64,000 nucleotides of DNA, taken from positions 3,858,501 through 3,922,500 of the forward strand of contig NZ_VCBX02000001.1 in the NCBI RefSeq assembly GCF_005938745.2, written 5' to 3'. The notes beneath the pieces were generated by a model. It did no database searches. It saw nothing but the letters and a program-made list of their open reading frames with translations, and was not told the origin of the DNA. This document shows positions 8,608 through 16,957 of the stretch, in pieces. This DNA comes from Rhodococcus sp. KBS0724. Its GTDB lineage: Bacteria; Actinomycetota; Actinomycetes; Mycobacteriales; Mycobacteriaceae. Position 1 is the stretch's first letter. Each line of letters opens with the position of its first letter. A program made the position numbers and the translations under genes.

Positions 8608-9870
8608 CTACCGCGCGTGTGCCGTTGCTTTCCCTCGAGTGAGTGCCAGCGCCGACAGGGCGATGAGCGCACTGACGACCATCGCGATCGCCATAGGCAG
8701 GGCCGTGTCTTCGCCGCCGATACCAACGAGTGGAGAAATCGCGGCAGCAAGGAGGAACTGCAGCGCGCCGAGCACTGCCGATCCCGTGCCGGCGGCCTGC
8801 CTCGCCTCACCGAGTGCCAGGGTCGTGGCATTGGCGATAACAAGTCCGAGACTGCCCATCGTGCACCACAACGCAATCAGTGTCACCCACAGCACCGGCC
8901 CTGCCAATGCGTTGATCAGCATCACTATCGAGAACACCGAAAGCAGCGTCAAGCCGATCCGAAGTGTGACCCGGTCGCCGAGCTTGGCGACAATCGCGCC
9001 GTTGGCGACGCTGAAGATCACGAGTCCCAGAGCATTTGCCGTGAAAACGGCTGTGTACCAGGACGTCGACAGTCCGTGGACATTCTGCAGCACGAAGGGC
9101 GAAGCCGAGATGTACGCGAACATGACGCCGAAGGCAAACGCGTACGCCAGAAGGAAGCCGACGTATCGGCGGTTCCGCAGTACGTTGCCCGCTTCGCGGA
9201 GCATCGCGGAAGTTCCCCCTGTTGTGCGGCGTTCCTTCGGGTGGGTTTCGGCGACAAGAACCACCACACACACGAACATCAGCGCCGAGAGAACGGTCAG
9301 AACCCAGAACACCCCGCGCCAACCGAAGCCGGTCACTACAACGCCGCCGAGCAACGGCGCCACCACGGGCGCTATGGCATTGATGACGACCAGCAAGCCG
9401 AACAGTTTTGCAGCGGCAGCACCCTGCGCGCGGTCGGAGATGACGGCGCGGCCGAGGACGATACCGGCGCCTCCGGCAAAGCCCTGTACAAAGCGTGCGC
9501 CGGCCAGAAGTTCGATGCTCGGGGCGAGCGCAGCGCCGGCGCTGAACACGGCACACGCAGCTGTGCCGATGAGGAGAAGTGGTCGGCGACCGTACCGGTC
9601 CGAGAGCGGTCCGAACACTAGTTGCCCGAGTGCAAGACCCACGAGGAAGGTCGTGAGCGTCAACTGCACAGCGGAGGCACTGGTGCCGAACTCCACTGCC
9701 ATCTCGGGGAAGGCCGGCAGATACATATCGATAGCCAGCGGAGCGACAGCCGCCAGCAGCGCAAGCGTCGCAATAATCTTGGTGGGTAGATGAGTCGCCT
9801 GCTCCGCCTTCGCCGTGGGCACCTGGTCGGACGGCGCCGCGGTGTCGACTTCCTGCACGAGATGTTTCAC
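8608..9870 (-). CDS. Bcr/CflA-type MFS multidrug exporter
   Basis: A 420-residue drug:proton antiporter of the 12-segment MFS type. The first helix carries DMYLPAFPEMAVEFGTS, the Bcr/CflA signature, followed by LALGQLVFGPLSDRYGRRPLL, the conserved motif A of the loop between helices 2 and 3. The family exports bicyclomycin, chloramphenicol, sulfonamides and similar compounds; the real substrate here is unknown. The gene is divergent from a MarR-type regulator with an 82-bp gap that contains strong AT-rich palindromes, so local repression by that regulator is likely. The hydrophilic N-terminus (about 35 residues) could be shorter if a later start is used. Confidence 0.9.
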   Translation of the reverse strand: MKHLVQEVDTAAPSDQVPTAKAEQATHLPTKIIATLALLAAVAPLAIDMYLPAFPEMAVEFGTSASAVQLTLTTFLVGLALGQLVFGPLSDRYGRRPLLLIGTAACAVFSAGAALAPSIELLAGARFVQGFAGGAGIVLGRAVISDRAQGAAAAKLFGLLVVINAIAPVVAPLLGGVVVTGFGWRGVFWVLTVLSALMFVCVVVLVAETHPKERRTTGGTSAMLREAGNVLRNRRYVGFLLAYAFAFGVMFAYISASPFVLQNVHGLSTSWYTAVFTANALGLVIFSVANGAIVAKLGDRVTLRIGLTLLSVFSIVMLINALAGPVLWVTLIALWCTMGSLGLVIANATTLALGEARQAAGTGSAVLGALQFLLAAAISPLVGIGGEDTALPMAIAMVVSALIALSALALTRGKATAHAR

Positions 9871-9897
9871 ATCAATCCTTTATCACTTGCAACACGG

Positions 9898-9933
9898 CTA
9901 TATCTAAAAGTAGATATAGATTTATATATATCT
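9898..9933. promoter_or_regulatory. Overlapping AT-rich palindromes: likely MarR operator
   Basis: In the gap between the exporter and marR, CTATATCTA (9898-9906) and TAGATATAG (9911-9919) form a perfect 9-bp inverted repeat around AAAG. The second arm also pairs with TATATCT (9927-9933), so two overlapping palindromes share one half-site. Spacing and position fit two MarR dimers covering both promoters. Confidence 0.75.
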
Positions 9934-9952
9934 TAACCGCTAGACTCCAATC

Positions 9953-10420
9953 GTGTCCAACGAACCAGCCGAAGTAGCCGAAGTAGCCGATGACGACGTC
10001 CAACGCCTCGCACAGACGGCACGCTCCGCGGTGTGGGCACTGCGTCGATTCGGCGAGAAAGAAGCAGGCTTGTCGCGGCTTCCCCACTCCGAAATCGAAG
10101 TCCTGCGCGCCATCGAGGAACAGCCGGGATGCACGGTGTCCGACATTGCTCGCGTATTGAATCTGCAGAGCAGCAACGTCAGCACCACGGTTCGCCACCT
10201 GGTAGACCGAGGTCTGCTCGAGAAGCGATCCGACCCCAGTGACGGGCGCTCGTTCCGCCTTCATCAGACACCTGTCGCGGAACGCAACAACCAGAAAATC
10301 GACGAAATGTGGGCCGACGGCATCCGTAGCCTTCTCATGGGTATGGATCCCGAGGACGCGGCCAAACTTGTCGAGGCAGCGCCACTGCTCGCCCGCCTGG
10401 GATCCATGCCGACCAACTGA
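9953..10420 (+). CDS. MarR family transcriptional regulator
   Basis: A 155-residue winged-helix repressor. The central part shows SEIEVLRAIEEQPGCTVSDIARVL, a recognition helix near LQSSNVSTTVRHLVDRGLLEK, and the wing RSDPSDGRSFRLHQT, the standard MarR pattern. It is divergent from a Bcr/CflA exporter and probably represses it and itself until a toxic ligand binds. The start is GTG 9953. Residues 4-12 contain a short duplicated unit (9-bp repeat gaagtagcc at 9971-9988) giving AEVAEVAD. Confidence 0.92.
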   Translation: MSNEPAEVAEVADDDVQRLAQTARSAVWALRRFGEKEAGLSRLPHSEIEVLRAIEEQPGCTVSDIARVLNLQSSNVSTTVRHLVDRGLLEKRSDPSDGRSFRLHQTPVAERNNQKIDEMWADGIRSLLMGMDPEDAAKLVEAAPLLARLGSMPTN

Positions 10421-10451
10421 AAGCGCGTTCGAGGTCGATTTCCGGCACCGG

Positions 10452-10474
10452 AACTTTCAATAGACTTGAAAGTT
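10452..10474. promoter_or_regulatory. 9-bp inverted repeat between marR and the siderophore-binding gene
   Basis: AACTTTCAA (10452-10460) and TTGAAAGTT (10466-10474) form a perfect inverted repeat with a 5-nt spacer, 31 nt past the marR stop. It is AT-rich and lacks a following T-run. It may be a regulator site next to the iron box rather than a terminator. Confidence 0.5.
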
Positions 10475-10478
10475 TGAG

Positions 10479-10497
10479 GAAGGCTAGCCTATGCTTC
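10479..10497 (+). promoter_or_regulatory. IdeR/DtxR-like iron box
   Basis: The 19-bp site gaaggcTAGCCTatgcttc matches the IdeR consensus TWAGGTTAGSCTWACCTWA at about 14 of 19 positions, with the central TAGCCT intact. It lies about 80 nt upstream of the ATG of a siderophore-binding lipoprotein, the expected place for iron-dependent repression. Confidence 0.65.
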
Positions 10498-10578
10498 CCA
10501 TTGCGCCAGTAAGCCTTGTTCGCGGATCAACGACGAGCATGCAGAGCATCCTGACGCCTCGACAGTGAAAGGCCTTAC

Positions 10579-11613
10579 ATGCGATACGCATCCACGCGAT
10601 CCCTCCGCCGGACTGCTCTTCTGAGTGGACTTGTCATTGCCGCCCTGACGATCAGCGGCTGCACCAGTTCCAGCAGCGACGCCGCCGATACCGGTAACAG
10701 TGACTTCGAGACCGTTTCCATCGAGTCCGCCCTCGGCACCGCGGTCATCACCGAGAAGCCGGAGCGAATCGTCACTCTTGGTATGGGCTCAGCCGAAACA
10801 GTCATCGCACTGGGCACGATTCCCGTCGGCGTCGAGAAATATGCGTGGGGCAGTGATGAATCCGGCTACCTCCCGTGGGTTCACGAAGCAGTTACCGAAC
10901 AGGGCGGCGAGCTCCCCGAGCAGTTCACCGGCGGAGCCGATCTCAACATCGAAGCGATCATCGCACTCGATCCCGACCTGATCCTCGCGCCGTGGTCCGG
11001 CATCACCCAGCCACAATTCGACGCACTCAATGCCTTTGCACCCACCGTTGCGTACGAGGAAAGCCCGTGGACCATCACGTGGGAAGAGCAGATCAACGTG
11101 ATCGGCAAGGCCATGGGCGAACCTGAGAAGGCCACCGCCGAGATCGACAAGATCAAGGACCAGTTCGCGAAATCGTCTGCAGCACATCCAGATTACGCAA
11201 ACGTGAGCTTCTCGTTCATCTACAACACCGGCCCGGGAACACTCGGTGTGTTCTTTGCCGAAGAGCAGCGCGTAGCCATGGTTCGCGGACTGGGCTTGCA
11301 GGTTGATCCCGTCGTGTACACGCTGACCGAGTCCGAGGGCACCGATTCCGCAGTCATCGGTCTCGAGAATGCTCACCTGCTCAACAATTCGGATCTGTTG
11401 TTCACCTTCTACTCCGATCCCGCGAACCGAGCGGAGATCGAAGCACAGCCCGCCTATCAGCAGATTCCGGCCGTCGCACGAGGAACAACCATCGCGCCGA
11501 CAGACCAGCCTTTTGTGACGGGATCGTCGATGATCAATCCGTTGACAGTCCCGTGGTCACTCGAGCGCTACGCGCCGATGATCGACGAAGCAGTCGCCAA
11601 ACTGAACAAATAA
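10579..11613 (+). CDS. Iron-siderophore ABC transporter substrate-binding lipoprotein
   Basis: A 344-residue FecB/FhuD-type binding protein. The N-terminus is a lipoprotein signal (RRTALLSGLVIAALTISGC, lipobox ISGC at about residue 28). The mature part has PERIVTLGMGSAETVIALG and ADLNIEAIIALDPDLIL, the usual beginning of the PF01497 fold, and ends with a helical lobe. It would capture ferric siderophores at the outer face of the membrane. No permease or ATPase gene is adjacent, so it is an orphan that must use a transporter encoded elsewhere. An IdeR-like box upstream indicates repression by iron. It is followed by a strong bidirectional hairpin. Confidence 0.92.
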   Translation: MRYASTRSLRRTALLSGLVIAALTISGCTSSSSDAADTGNSDFETVSIESALGTAVITEKPERIVTLGMGSAETVIALGTIPVGVEKYAWGSDESGYLPWVHEAVTEQGGELPEQFTGGADLNIEAIIALDPDLILAPWSGITQPQFDALNAFAPTVAYEESPWTITWEEQINVIGKAMGEPEKATAEIDKIKDQFAKSSAAHPDYANVSFSFIYNTGPGTLGVFFAEEQRVAMVRGLGLQVDPVVYTLTESEGTDSAVIGLENAHLLNNSDLLFTFYSDPANRAEIEAQPAYQQIPAVARGTTIAPTDQPFVTGSSMINPLTVPWSLERYAPMIDEAVAKLNK

Positions 11614-11629
11614 AGCCGGCGAGACCCAC

Positions 11630-11660
11630 AGGGCCCGTACCTTATTCAGGTGCGGGCCCT
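11630..11660. terminator. Bidirectional hairpin between convergent genes
   Basis: AGGGCCCGTACC (11630-11641) and GGTGCGGGCCCT (11649-11660) pair with one mismatch over 12 bp around a 7-nt loop. The loop contains the stop codon of the GbsR-like gene, and the siderophore-binding gene ends 16 nt before. There is no long T-run. Confidence 0.7.
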
Positions 11661-12175
11661 ACCTCGCCCTGATCTGCCCCGTCCCGCTCTGCCCCGTCCC
11701 GCTCTTCCTTGAATCGTGCCCATTCGCTACCGAGCATGCGATTGTCGATGATCCAGCCCATGTAGTCGCGCATGTTCAGGACACGAATGTAGGCAGGGCC
11801 GTTGGGGTTTGCATACTGGAGCGCCTCGGTCGCGAGCGCACGTTGATTCTCGAGGTACCGGTGCTCGTTCTCGAGGAAGCCGCCCCACACGTCGGAATCC
11901 ATGACGTAGTAATGAGTTCGATCACGCGGCTTACGAACGAGCTTCACAAAACCTCGATCGATGAGCCGCCGGATGTAGTTGGAGACAGATCCACGACTGG
12001 TGTCGAGAGCACCCGCCAACTCTTCGGCACTGACCCCCGGGGATTCGCTGATGAGCAGATAGCCGGCGATCCGACCCTCGATGCGGGCACCCCCGCCCGA
12101 CTGCCAATACGTCGCGAACTGTTCGATGAACCACGCGGAAAAGTCCCCACCCCGCGCCGGGCTGACGTCGCCCAT
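11642..12175 (-). CDS. GbsR/MarR family transcriptional regulator
   Basis: A 177-residue winged-helix protein. GRIAGYLLISESPGVSAEELAGAL followed by SRGSVSNYIRRLIDRGFVKLV is the GbsR-type helix-turn-helix, and KPRDRTHYYVMDSDVW is its wing. The following helices (about 90-160) form the dimerisation part with FLENEHRYLENQRAL. GbsR relatives control osmoprotectant or transport genes; the target here is unknown, although the siderophore-binding gene is convergent and the next upstream gene is not known. The C-terminal tail contains a 15-bp tandem duplication (11674-11703) giving ERDGAERDGAD. Confidence 0.88.
   Translation of the reverse strand: MGDVSPARGGDFSAWFIEQFATYWQSGGGARIEGRIAGYLLISESPGVSAEELAGALDTSRGSVSNYIRRLIDRGFVKLVRKPRDRTHYYVMDSDVWGGFLENEHRYLENQRALATEALQYANPNGPAYIRVLNMRDYMGWIIDNRMLGSEWARFKEERDGAERDGADQGEVGPAPE
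11674..11703. repeat. 15-bp perfect tandem duplication in the GbsR-like C-terminus
   Basis: The unit ctgccccgtcccgct occurs twice head to tail (11674-11688, 11689-11703) and duplicates five residues of the charged C-terminal tail in frame. Confidence 0.9.
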
Positions 12176-12243
12176 CTCTTGTGGCCTCCAGCTAGTCGAA
12201 GCGGCAAATATCCTCTGATTCTGCCAGTTCCATCACCTGGGCC

Positions 12244-13428
12244 CTAGCTCGGTACGATTTCGAGACCGGGCGACCGAGCAATCAACTCGAGTTGCTCGAT
12301 CACCAGCGGCGACGTCGTTCGCGTCACCGTTCGCACAACAACCGTCTCGCCGGACGGGCGAGCGACGGTCACCGAACTTGTTCCGCTGCCCTCGGTACGG
12401 CTGATCAACGTGCCGTCCGGGAAGATTCTGCCACTGCCTGTCATACGGAATTCGTTCTGGGTGACCACGATCTGGAGGTTGGCAACCGCCCCCGGTCCGG
12501 TTACCACAACGTCCCCGCACAACCCGTGACCCGAACCGTCGGCCGACAGCGAACCCAACGGCCGATCAAGCCGCACGCCCGACGTTCCGAGCGACTGCCA
12601 ACTGTCGTCGAGCACAGCGTTCAGTCTCGACACCACATCCCAATCCACACCGTCCTCTTCCATCACAGTCAGGATGCCGCACAACGTCATAGACCGAACA
12701 TCTTCTGTCACAGCAAAACCTGGCGCGAGCGCGACGTCAACCAACTCGTCCGTGGACAGGACCTGTGTGGATGTGCCGTCAAATCGCGTTACGGAGGCGA
12801 AGACGCGACTGACACCGGGGACGTAAGCGACGACAAAGTCCTGTGCATAGGGACTGGCAGCATCTTTCGTCTCGTAGATGTCGAGAACTGTTCCGTCGGC
12901 ACGCACTTCACGCCGATCGATCGAACCTTCGACACAGGGCGGGATCGCTCCAATCCATTCGCGAACATCTACCGAGATCGTTGCGCGCGTATCACCGCGG
13001 GCGATGTCTCCGTGGGCAGTGGTCGAACCACCGAGGGTCAGTTCCTCCCCGGTGTCAGTCGACCCAGCCTCACCGAAGTTGCGCACTGCCGGAAATACGA
13101 AGTCGAAGCCCGGATCTTCACGTCTGGCGTCCACCGGTAGTGCCTCGATCACCGCCTCACGCATCGCGACTGCTTTCGACTTCGAAAACCACGGATAGTC
13201 AGGATCGTTGTACCCGGGGTCCTCACCCCCGATCGTGGTGATCGAAACCATTTCGGACTCCCTGGCAGCCTGGACGGACTCGCAACCGGGAATCGCGGCC
13301 GGGCCCTCGTCCTGCGTCAGACGCGCCGCACCTGCGCCCAGTAACACGACCACCGCGATAAACGCGGTGTCTCGCCACGTCCAACGTTGACGCCGATCGT
13401 TCGGCGGGCGCTCCTCGGTGCCAGGCAT
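12244..13428 (-). CDS. Unrecognised membrane-anchored exported protein
   Basis: A 394-residue protein that I cannot assign to a family. A charged N-terminus (RRQRWTWRD) precedes one hydrophobic segment at about residues 20-36, so the remainder is probably outside the cell. The exterior part has about five cysteines (near residues 50, 165, 250, 305), enough for disulfides, and is rich in beta-type sequence with Thr, Val and Gly. No catalytic motif is visible. Its stop lies 68 bp downstream of the GbsR-like start region and its start 48 bp below the GT39 gene stop, in the same orientation, so it may be expressed with that glycosyltransferase. Start ATG 13428. Confidence 0.75.
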   Translation of the reverse strand: MPGTEERPPNDRRQRWTWRDTAFIAVVVLLGAGAARLTQDEGPAAIPGCESVQAARESEMVSITTIGGEDPGYNDPDYPWFSKSKAVAMREAVIEALPVDARREDPGFDFVFPAVRNFGEAGSTDTGEELTLGGSTTAHGDIARGDTRATISVDVREWIGAIPPCVEGSIDRREVRADGTVLDIYETKDAASPYAQDFVVAYVPGVSRVFASVTRFDGTSTQVLSTDELVDVALAPGFAVTEDVRSMTLCGILTVMEEDGVDWDVVSRLNAVLDDSWQSLGTSGVRLDRPLGSLSADGSGHGLCGDVVVTGPGAVANLQIVVTQNEFRMTGSGRIFPDGTLISRTEGSGTSSVTVARPSGETVVVRTVTRTTSPLVIEQLELIARSPGLEIVPS

Positions 13429-13476
13429 TGTTCGATCATGACCGACTGTGTTCAGCAGCCGGTCACCTGCCCCGGG

Positions 13477-15480
13477 CTAGGCGGTGTAACCGCTCAGGTC
13501 GTAGACCGTTGCGTTCCCGACGGTCACGCCTTCGAAATTGGCTTCCACCCAGGCCCCGATCGCGCTCGACGTACTGTCCCCACCGCCGCGTCCGCCGCCC
13601 TGACCGCCTGCGATGTAGTAGTGGACATCGCCGTTCACGACATAGGAGATGAACTGGTCCAACGTGGGCGCGGGGTCCGAACTCCAACCACCGATTGCCA
13701 TCACGGCCGTATTACTCGCCAACTCGTATGTCGCCGCACTCTGCGAACCGTTGGTTGCCGCGGACCACCGGGTTCCTGCACCAACCAGCATGGCTGTCAG
13801 CTCGGAACTACTGGCGCTGCCGTCCGTACCGGCCGACGGGGTCGACGCAGTTGGTGCGGCGGCCGTAGCCTCGGACGCATCCGTACCGTCGCCAGGTACC
13901 TGACCTGGAGCCATGCTCCCGTCGGGTGCCTGGCCTCGAGTCATCCCGCCACCCATCCCTGAATCGGAGACGGCGCCGGCCGGGCCGGCAGTGGGGATCG
14001 ATCCACCGTGAGGTGTTGCAGCGGTAGCGATCGCGTACGACGCGGAACCTCCGATGCCGGCCAACGACCCGACGAGCAGACCCACAATCGCCAGCTTCCG
14101 AAGTTGATTCCCGCCGCCGAGGAGAATCAGTGCCGCTCCGACGACAGTCCCCGCCAGTAAGATCCATTTGAGGGCCGGAAGCCACTCGGAATTGCGATGC
14201 AGGAGAACCCAACTCCAGATCCCCGCTGCAAGCATCATTGACGCCAGGCCGAGTCGCCCGATCCACCGCGACCGTTCCAGCCACAATGCGTAGCCGCCGG
14301 TTCCGATCATTCCGGCAATCGCGGGCGCCAATGCCACGGTGTAGTAGGGATGGATCGTGCCGGACATGTAGCTGAAGATCAGCCCCGTCACCAGGAACCA
14401 ACCACCCCAGACGATCATTGACGCCCGCAGCAGATCGGTTCGCGGGGCACGGCCACGCGCGATCAGTCCGAGAACCAGTGCAATCAGCGCAGCGGGGATC
14501 AGCCATGAAATCTGAATTCCCATTTCACTGCCGAACAGCCGATCCAGGCCTGTGCTGCCACCGAAGCTCGAACCTGCAGCGCCGCCGGTCATTCCGCCGC
14601 CGCCACCGGTGCTGCCGAAGATTCGGCCAAGTCCGTTGTACCCGAGGACCAGATCCATGACGCTGTTGTTGGTCGAGCCACCGATGTACGGCCGCGAATC
14701 TGCGGGCCACAGCCACACGGCCAGTACCCACCACCCCGCCGACACGATCACCGCACCGACACCGAGTGCAAGGTGGAGGACTCGGGCGCGCAACCTGACC
14801 TGTCCGGCAACCAGATACGCCAGACCGAACGCGGGCAGCACCATCAGGCCCTGCAGCATCTTGGTGAGGAAGGCAAAGCCCAGAGCAATGCCGGTGAGAG
14901 CGATCCACATCGCGGCGCGTCGACCCACCGACGTCTCTACTGCTCGAATGACACAGTAACCGGCGAGAGTCATGAGAAGCACGAGCAAGGCATCAGGATT
15001 GTCGAACTTGAACATGAGCGCAGCAGCGGGTGTTGCCGCGAGAACGCCACCGGCAATGAGGCCCGCCGTCGGCGTCGCGACACGCTTCACTGCCGCATAG
15101 ACGAGGGCGACCGAACCAACTCCCATCAGTGCTTGCGGCACAAGGAGACTCAGGCTCGAGAACCCGAAAATCCGCCCGGACAAGCCCATCACCCACAGCG
15201 ATGCGGGCGGCTTGTCGACGGTAATGAAGTTGGACGTATCCAGCGAACCGAAAAACCAGGCTTTCCAGTCCTGCGAACCTGCCTGCGCCGCGGCCGCATA
15301 GAAGGTGTTGGCGTAGCCACTCGCGCTCAGGTTCCACAAGTACAGAACCGCGGTGCCTACGAGAAGCGCAGTCAAAGCTACTGCGGTGCCGCGGGTACGA
15401 ATCCACGACGGTGACGGGTCGCCGTGATGGACAGGCGGTGCCGGCGGCCGCGTCGGCGCCGGATTCAGAACTGCGGTCAT
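13477..15480 (-). CDS. GT39-type membrane glycosyltransferase (ArnT/PMT-like)
   Basis: A 667-residue polyprenyl-phosphate-sugar-dependent glycosyltransferase of the GT-C fold. After a cytoplasmic proline-rich start, the first long helix is followed by NTFYAAAAQAGSQDWKAWFFGSLD and FITVDKPPASLWVMGLSGRIFG, the catalytic-loop signature of GT39 in actinobacteria. About eleven membrane segments follow. A glycine-rich loop (GSTGGGGGMTGGAAG) lies about residue 300. The last about 170 residues form an extracellular domain with Gly/Ser/Met-rich and Ala/Thr-rich stretches, ending in FEGVTVGNATVYDLSGYTA. ATG 15480 is preceded by GAAGGGACTCATG; ATG 15483 is the alternative. Acceptor unknown (cell-wall glycan or protein). 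Confidence 0.88.
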   Translation of the reverse strand: MTAVLNPAPTRPPAPPVHHGDPSPSWIRTRGTAVALTALLVGTAVLYLWNLSASGYANTFYAAAAQAGSQDWKAWFFGSLDTSNFITVDKPPASLWVMGLSGRIFGFSSLSLLVPQALMGVGSVALVYAAVKRVATPTAGLIAGGVLAATPAAALMFKFDNPDALLVLLMTLAGYCVIRAVETSVGRRAAMWIALTGIALGFAFLTKMLQGLMVLPAFGLAYLVAGQVRLRARVLHLALGVGAVIVSAGWWVLAVWLWPADSRPYIGGSTNNSVMDLVLGYNGLGRIFGSTGGGGGMTGGAAGSSFGGSTGLDRLFGSEMGIQISWLIPAALIALVLGLIARGRAPRTDLLRASMIVWGGWFLVTGLIFSYMSGTIHPYYTVALAPAIAGMIGTGGYALWLERSRWIGRLGLASMMLAAGIWSWVLLHRNSEWLPALKWILLAGTVVGAALILLGGGNQLRKLAIVGLLVGSLAGIGGSASYAIATAATPHGGSIPTAGPAGAVSDSGMGGGMTRGQAPDGSMAPGQVPGDGTDASEATAAAPTASTPSAGTDGSASSSELTAMLVGAGTRWSAATNGSQSAATYELASNTAVMAIGGWSSDPAPTLDQFISYVVNGDVHYYIAGGQGGGRGGGDSTSSAIGAWVEANFEGVTVGNATVYDLSGYTA

Positions 15481-15615
15481 CATGAGTCCCTTCACAGGTG
15501 GTGGTACTCACTACCATCGCGCGCGGACCCGCGACACCACTGCGAACTGGCTGCAAGATTCCTGTGAGTACCGATCGCCTAGGGTGGAGCCGTGGACACA
15601 CAAGGCGACACCACC

Positions 15616-16044
15616 ATGAAGATTCGGCCATATCAGCCCTCTGACGAGGATGCCGTCATCGAATTGTGGTCTCAGGCATCAAAACTCGCACACCCCTTCT
15701 TGGCCGGCGAGGGCGAAGGTGATCGTGAGGCGAAAATGCGCGACGTCTACCTCGTGAACGCAGACAATTGGGTTGCCGAGACCGACGATCAGGTCGTCGG
15801 CCTACTCGGCCTGCTCGGGGCAGAGATCGGCGGCCTGTTCGTCTCACCGCGGGCCCAACGACTCGGAATCGGGCGGCTACTCGTCGAACACGCGACCACT
15901 CTTCACCCCGCGGTGACCCTCGAGGTCTACGCACTCAACGGATCGGCACGACGCTTCTACGAGATCATGGGTTTCGAAGAAACGGGACGCTATACCGATG
16001 CCGAGACCGACCACGTGTTGATTCAGCTTCGCCTGACGACCTGA
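15616..16044 (+). CDS. GNAT family N-acetyltransferase
   Basis: A 142-residue GNAT enzyme that transfers an acetyl group from acetyl-CoA to an amine. The start MKIRPYQPSDEDAVIELW, the GGLFVSPRAQRLGIGRLLVEHA acetyl-CoA loop (motif A, RxxGIG form) and the terminal ALNGSARRFYEIMGFEETG are all standard. ATG 15616 was chosen over GTG 15592 because AAGGCG lies about 9 nt upstream. It is divergent from the GT39 gene and convergent with nadC, with a strong hairpin between. Substrate unknown. Confidence 0.9.
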   Translation: MKIRPYQPSDEDAVIELWSQASKLAHPFLAGEGEGDREAKMRDVYLVNADNWVAETDDQVVGLLGLLGAEIGGLFVSPRAQRLGIGRLLVEHATTLHPAVTLEVYALNGSARRFYEIMGFEETGRYTDAETDHVLIQLRLTT

Positions 16045-16080
16045 CCACAGCTGCCCACCCCGAGGGGTGGGCAGCTGTGG
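16045..16080. terminator. Long perfect hairpin between GNAT gene and nadC
   Basis: CCACAGCTGCCCACCCC (16045-16061) and its exact complement (16064-16080) make a near loopless 17-bp stem that fills almost the whole 40-bp gap between two convergent genes. It has no T-run but probably ends transcription in both directions. Confidence 0.8.
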
Positions 16081-16084
16081 GGAG

Positions 16085-16957
16085 TCACATATCCAGACCG
16101 AGATCCAGAACGGTCACGGAGTGCGTGAGAGCACCGACCGCGAGGAAATCGACTCCGGTACCGGCGTAGTCAGCTGCAACGTCGAGACTCAGCCCACCGG
16201 ACGACTCGAGCTTGGTAGCAGGCGACGCGGTGTTGCGTCGCTGCACCGCGATCTGGGTCTGCCACAGCGGGAAGTTGTCCAGCAGAACTAGTTCGGCGTT
16301 TTCGGCGAGTACCAGATCAAGCTGCTCGAGGGTGTCTACTTCGACCTCGCACTCGATGTCGGGAGCAAGTTCGCGCACAGCCCGCAGTGCTGCGACAACG
16401 GACCCGGCGGCAGCAACGTGGTTGTCCTTGATCAGAGCCGCGTCACCGAGGCCCATGCGGTGATTCACTCCGCCACCGACATGGACGGCGTACTTCTGCA
16501 GCGAACGCAGACCGGGAAGGGTCTTCCGGCTGTCGCGGATCTTGGCATCGGTGCCGGCAACTGCATCCACCCAGGCAGCTGTGGCAGTAGCGATTCCGGA
16601 CAGGTGACACACGAGATTGAGCATCGTTCGTTCCGCAGTGAGCAAGCCGCGGGTAGGCGCCGTCACCGTGAGCACCGATTGCCCCGGAACCACACGGGTA
16701 CCGTCGGCAACACGATCGACTACGTCGTAATTGCCCGCGCCGATCACTTCGTCGAGGACAAGCAGTCCGACATCGATTCCCGCAACGGTTCCTTCGGCGC
16801 GCGAGACCACCGCGGCCTTGGCGGTCGCGTCGGCGGGAACCGTCGCAACGGAGGTAATGTCCGGTCCGTAGCGAAGATCCTCGTCCAAGGCGAGTCGAAC
16901 CAGCGTCAGGACTTCATCAAGCTCGAGGGGGGCCGGCAAGCTCTTCTGCGCGGTCAT
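16085..16957 (-). CDS. nadC: Quinolinate phosphoribosyltransferase (nicotinate-nucleotide pyrophosphorylase)
   Basis: A 290-residue enzyme that turns quinolinate and PRPP into nicotinate mononucleotide, CO2 and PPi: the third step of de novo NAD synthesis. Visible motifs are DEDLRYGPDITS at the N-terminus, TAERTMLNLVCHLSGIAT, DSRKTLPGLRSLQKYAV (substrate-binding Arg/Lys) and HRMGLGDAALIKDNHV in the phosphate site, then SSGGLSLDVAADYAGTGVDF. The start ATG 16957 overlaps the nadB stop by 4 nt (ATGA); the long upstream extension is not coding. Last gene of nadABC and likely under NrtR control. Confidence 0.97.
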   Translation of the reverse strand: MTAQKSLPAPLELDEVLTLVRLALDEDLRYGPDITSVATVPADATAKAAVVSRAEGTVAGIDVGLLVLDEVIGAGNYDVVDRVADGTRVVPGQSVLTVTAPTRGLLTAERTMLNLVCHLSGIATATAAWVDAVAGTDAKIRDSRKTLPGLRSLQKYAVHVGGGVNHRMGLGDAALIKDNHVAAAGSVVAALRAVRELAPDIECEVEVDTLEQLDLVLAENAELVLLDNFPLWQTQIAVQRRNTASPATKLESSGGLSLDVAADYAGTGVDFLAVGALTHSVTVLDLGLDM

